Of a stretch of DNA of 64,000 nucleotides, positions 63,879 through 64,000 are shown piece after piece. Below the pieces are notes generated by a model that was not told the origin of the DNA, made no database searches, and was given only the letters and a program-made list of their open reading frames with translations. The translations under genes were made by a program, and so were the position numbers. Each line of letters starts with the position of its first letter. The first letter of the stretch is position 1. This stretch comes from an uncultured Clostridium sp. (GTDB lineage: Bacteria > Bacillota > Clostridia > Clostridiales > Clostridiaceae), in the NCBI GenBank assembly GCA_902785295.1, contig CACZYK010000001.1, forward strand, positions 1-64,000, given 5' to 3'.

Positions 63879-64000
63879 TTAAAGCCTTACATACTTCCAA
63901 GGAATATCCTCACAAAGCCATACATTATTTTCTGATAGATAAAATTTATAGCCATCTTTAAGCATTTCTTCTGTATCAATCTTTAATACAATAGGCTTTC
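63879..64000 (-). CDS. kptA: RNA 2'-phosphotransferase (Tpt1/KptA), 3' end only
   Basis: The reading frame enters from the right edge and ends at 63879. It reads KPIVLKIDTEEMLKDGYKFY, then LSENNVWLCEDIPWKYVRL. The string L-K-I-D-x-x-x-M-x-x-D-G-x-x-F-Y-x-S-x-N-x-V-W-L is the C-terminal part of KptA/Tpt1 enzymes, which remove a 2'-phosphate from RNA using NAD+. The N-terminal two-thirds lie outside the window. The broken small gene lies 27 bp downstream. Confidence 0.75.
   Translation of the reverse strand, partial: KPIVLKIDTEEMLKDGYKFYLSENNVWLCEDIPWKYVRL

Overview
The window looks like a chromosomal accessory region of a low-GC Firmicute, most likely Clostridium sensu stricto. The evidence is the very AT-rich sequence, strong AGGAGG-type ribosome binding sites, A/T-ending codons, a long Argonaute that closely resembles the clostridial CbAgo type, and a clostridial-style polyamine operon at the right end. 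No transposase, integrase, tRNA or rRNA gene was seen.

Layout. (1) 0-5 kb: an Rpn/PD-(D/E)XK-like protein, then a minus-strand pair of a catalytically intact long Argonaute and an unknown 282-residue partner, with three copies of a short sequence encoding the partner's C-terminus. A small protein with a Cys-rich N-terminus and a GreA-C-like end follows. (2) 5-15 kb: a minus-strand module of a SNF2-like ATPase and a very large sacsin-type GHKL ATPase, with a WYL-domain regulator and two small unknown genes upstream. Two near-identical promoter boxes suggest that the SNF2/GHKL genes and the GreA-C-like gene are controlled together. (3) 15-40 kb: a lone HNH nuclease gene, then a plus-strand phosphorothioate modification operon dndB-C-D-E-A. 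This converges on a seven-gene minus-strand operon: NERD-UvrD helicase, AddB-like Fe-S protein, SNF2 helicase, RecQ-like helicase, 270-residue protein, large P-loop ATPase, 218-residue protein. DndFGH is not seen. The order SNF2/RecQ-like/about 270 aa/about 1040 aa ATPase resembles the DpdE-F-G-H part of the 7-deazaguanine (Dpd) restriction systems, here joined to an AddAB-like pair. This apparent hybrid is the strongest candidate for an undescribed system.

(4) 40-42.6 kb: two unknown genes, a GNAT acetyltransferase and a short pyrophosphatase-like protein. (5) 42.8-46.5 kb: a compact putative RiPP operon. A 36-codon precursor gene, not among the longer ORFs, has a strong ribosome binding site and is followed by a weak terminator, a methyltransferase, a B12-type radical SAM enzyme and a SPASM radical SAM enzyme. 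(6) 46.9-54.7 kb: three AAA-ATPase-like/PD-(D/E)XK proteins (one broken by a TGA codon), an orphan CRISPR array with eight 37-bp repeats and a leader rich in inverted repeats, an M50-like membrane protease and a Uma2 endonuclease-like protein. Several direct repeats show local duplication.

(7) 54.8-61.7 kb: a minus-strand polyamine operon, speA-speE-carboxyspermidine dehydrogenase-nspC-aguA-aguB, which converts arginine via agmatine and N-carbamoylputrescine to putrescine and spermidine. Its leader is about 400-540 nt long and carries a transcription terminator and a structured, unassigned element. (8) 62-64 kb: an unknown protein, a nitroreductase, a broken small gene and the 3' end of an RNA 2'-phosphotransferase gene (kptA-like).

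All family assignments come from reading motifs and from memory of families; no database search was run.
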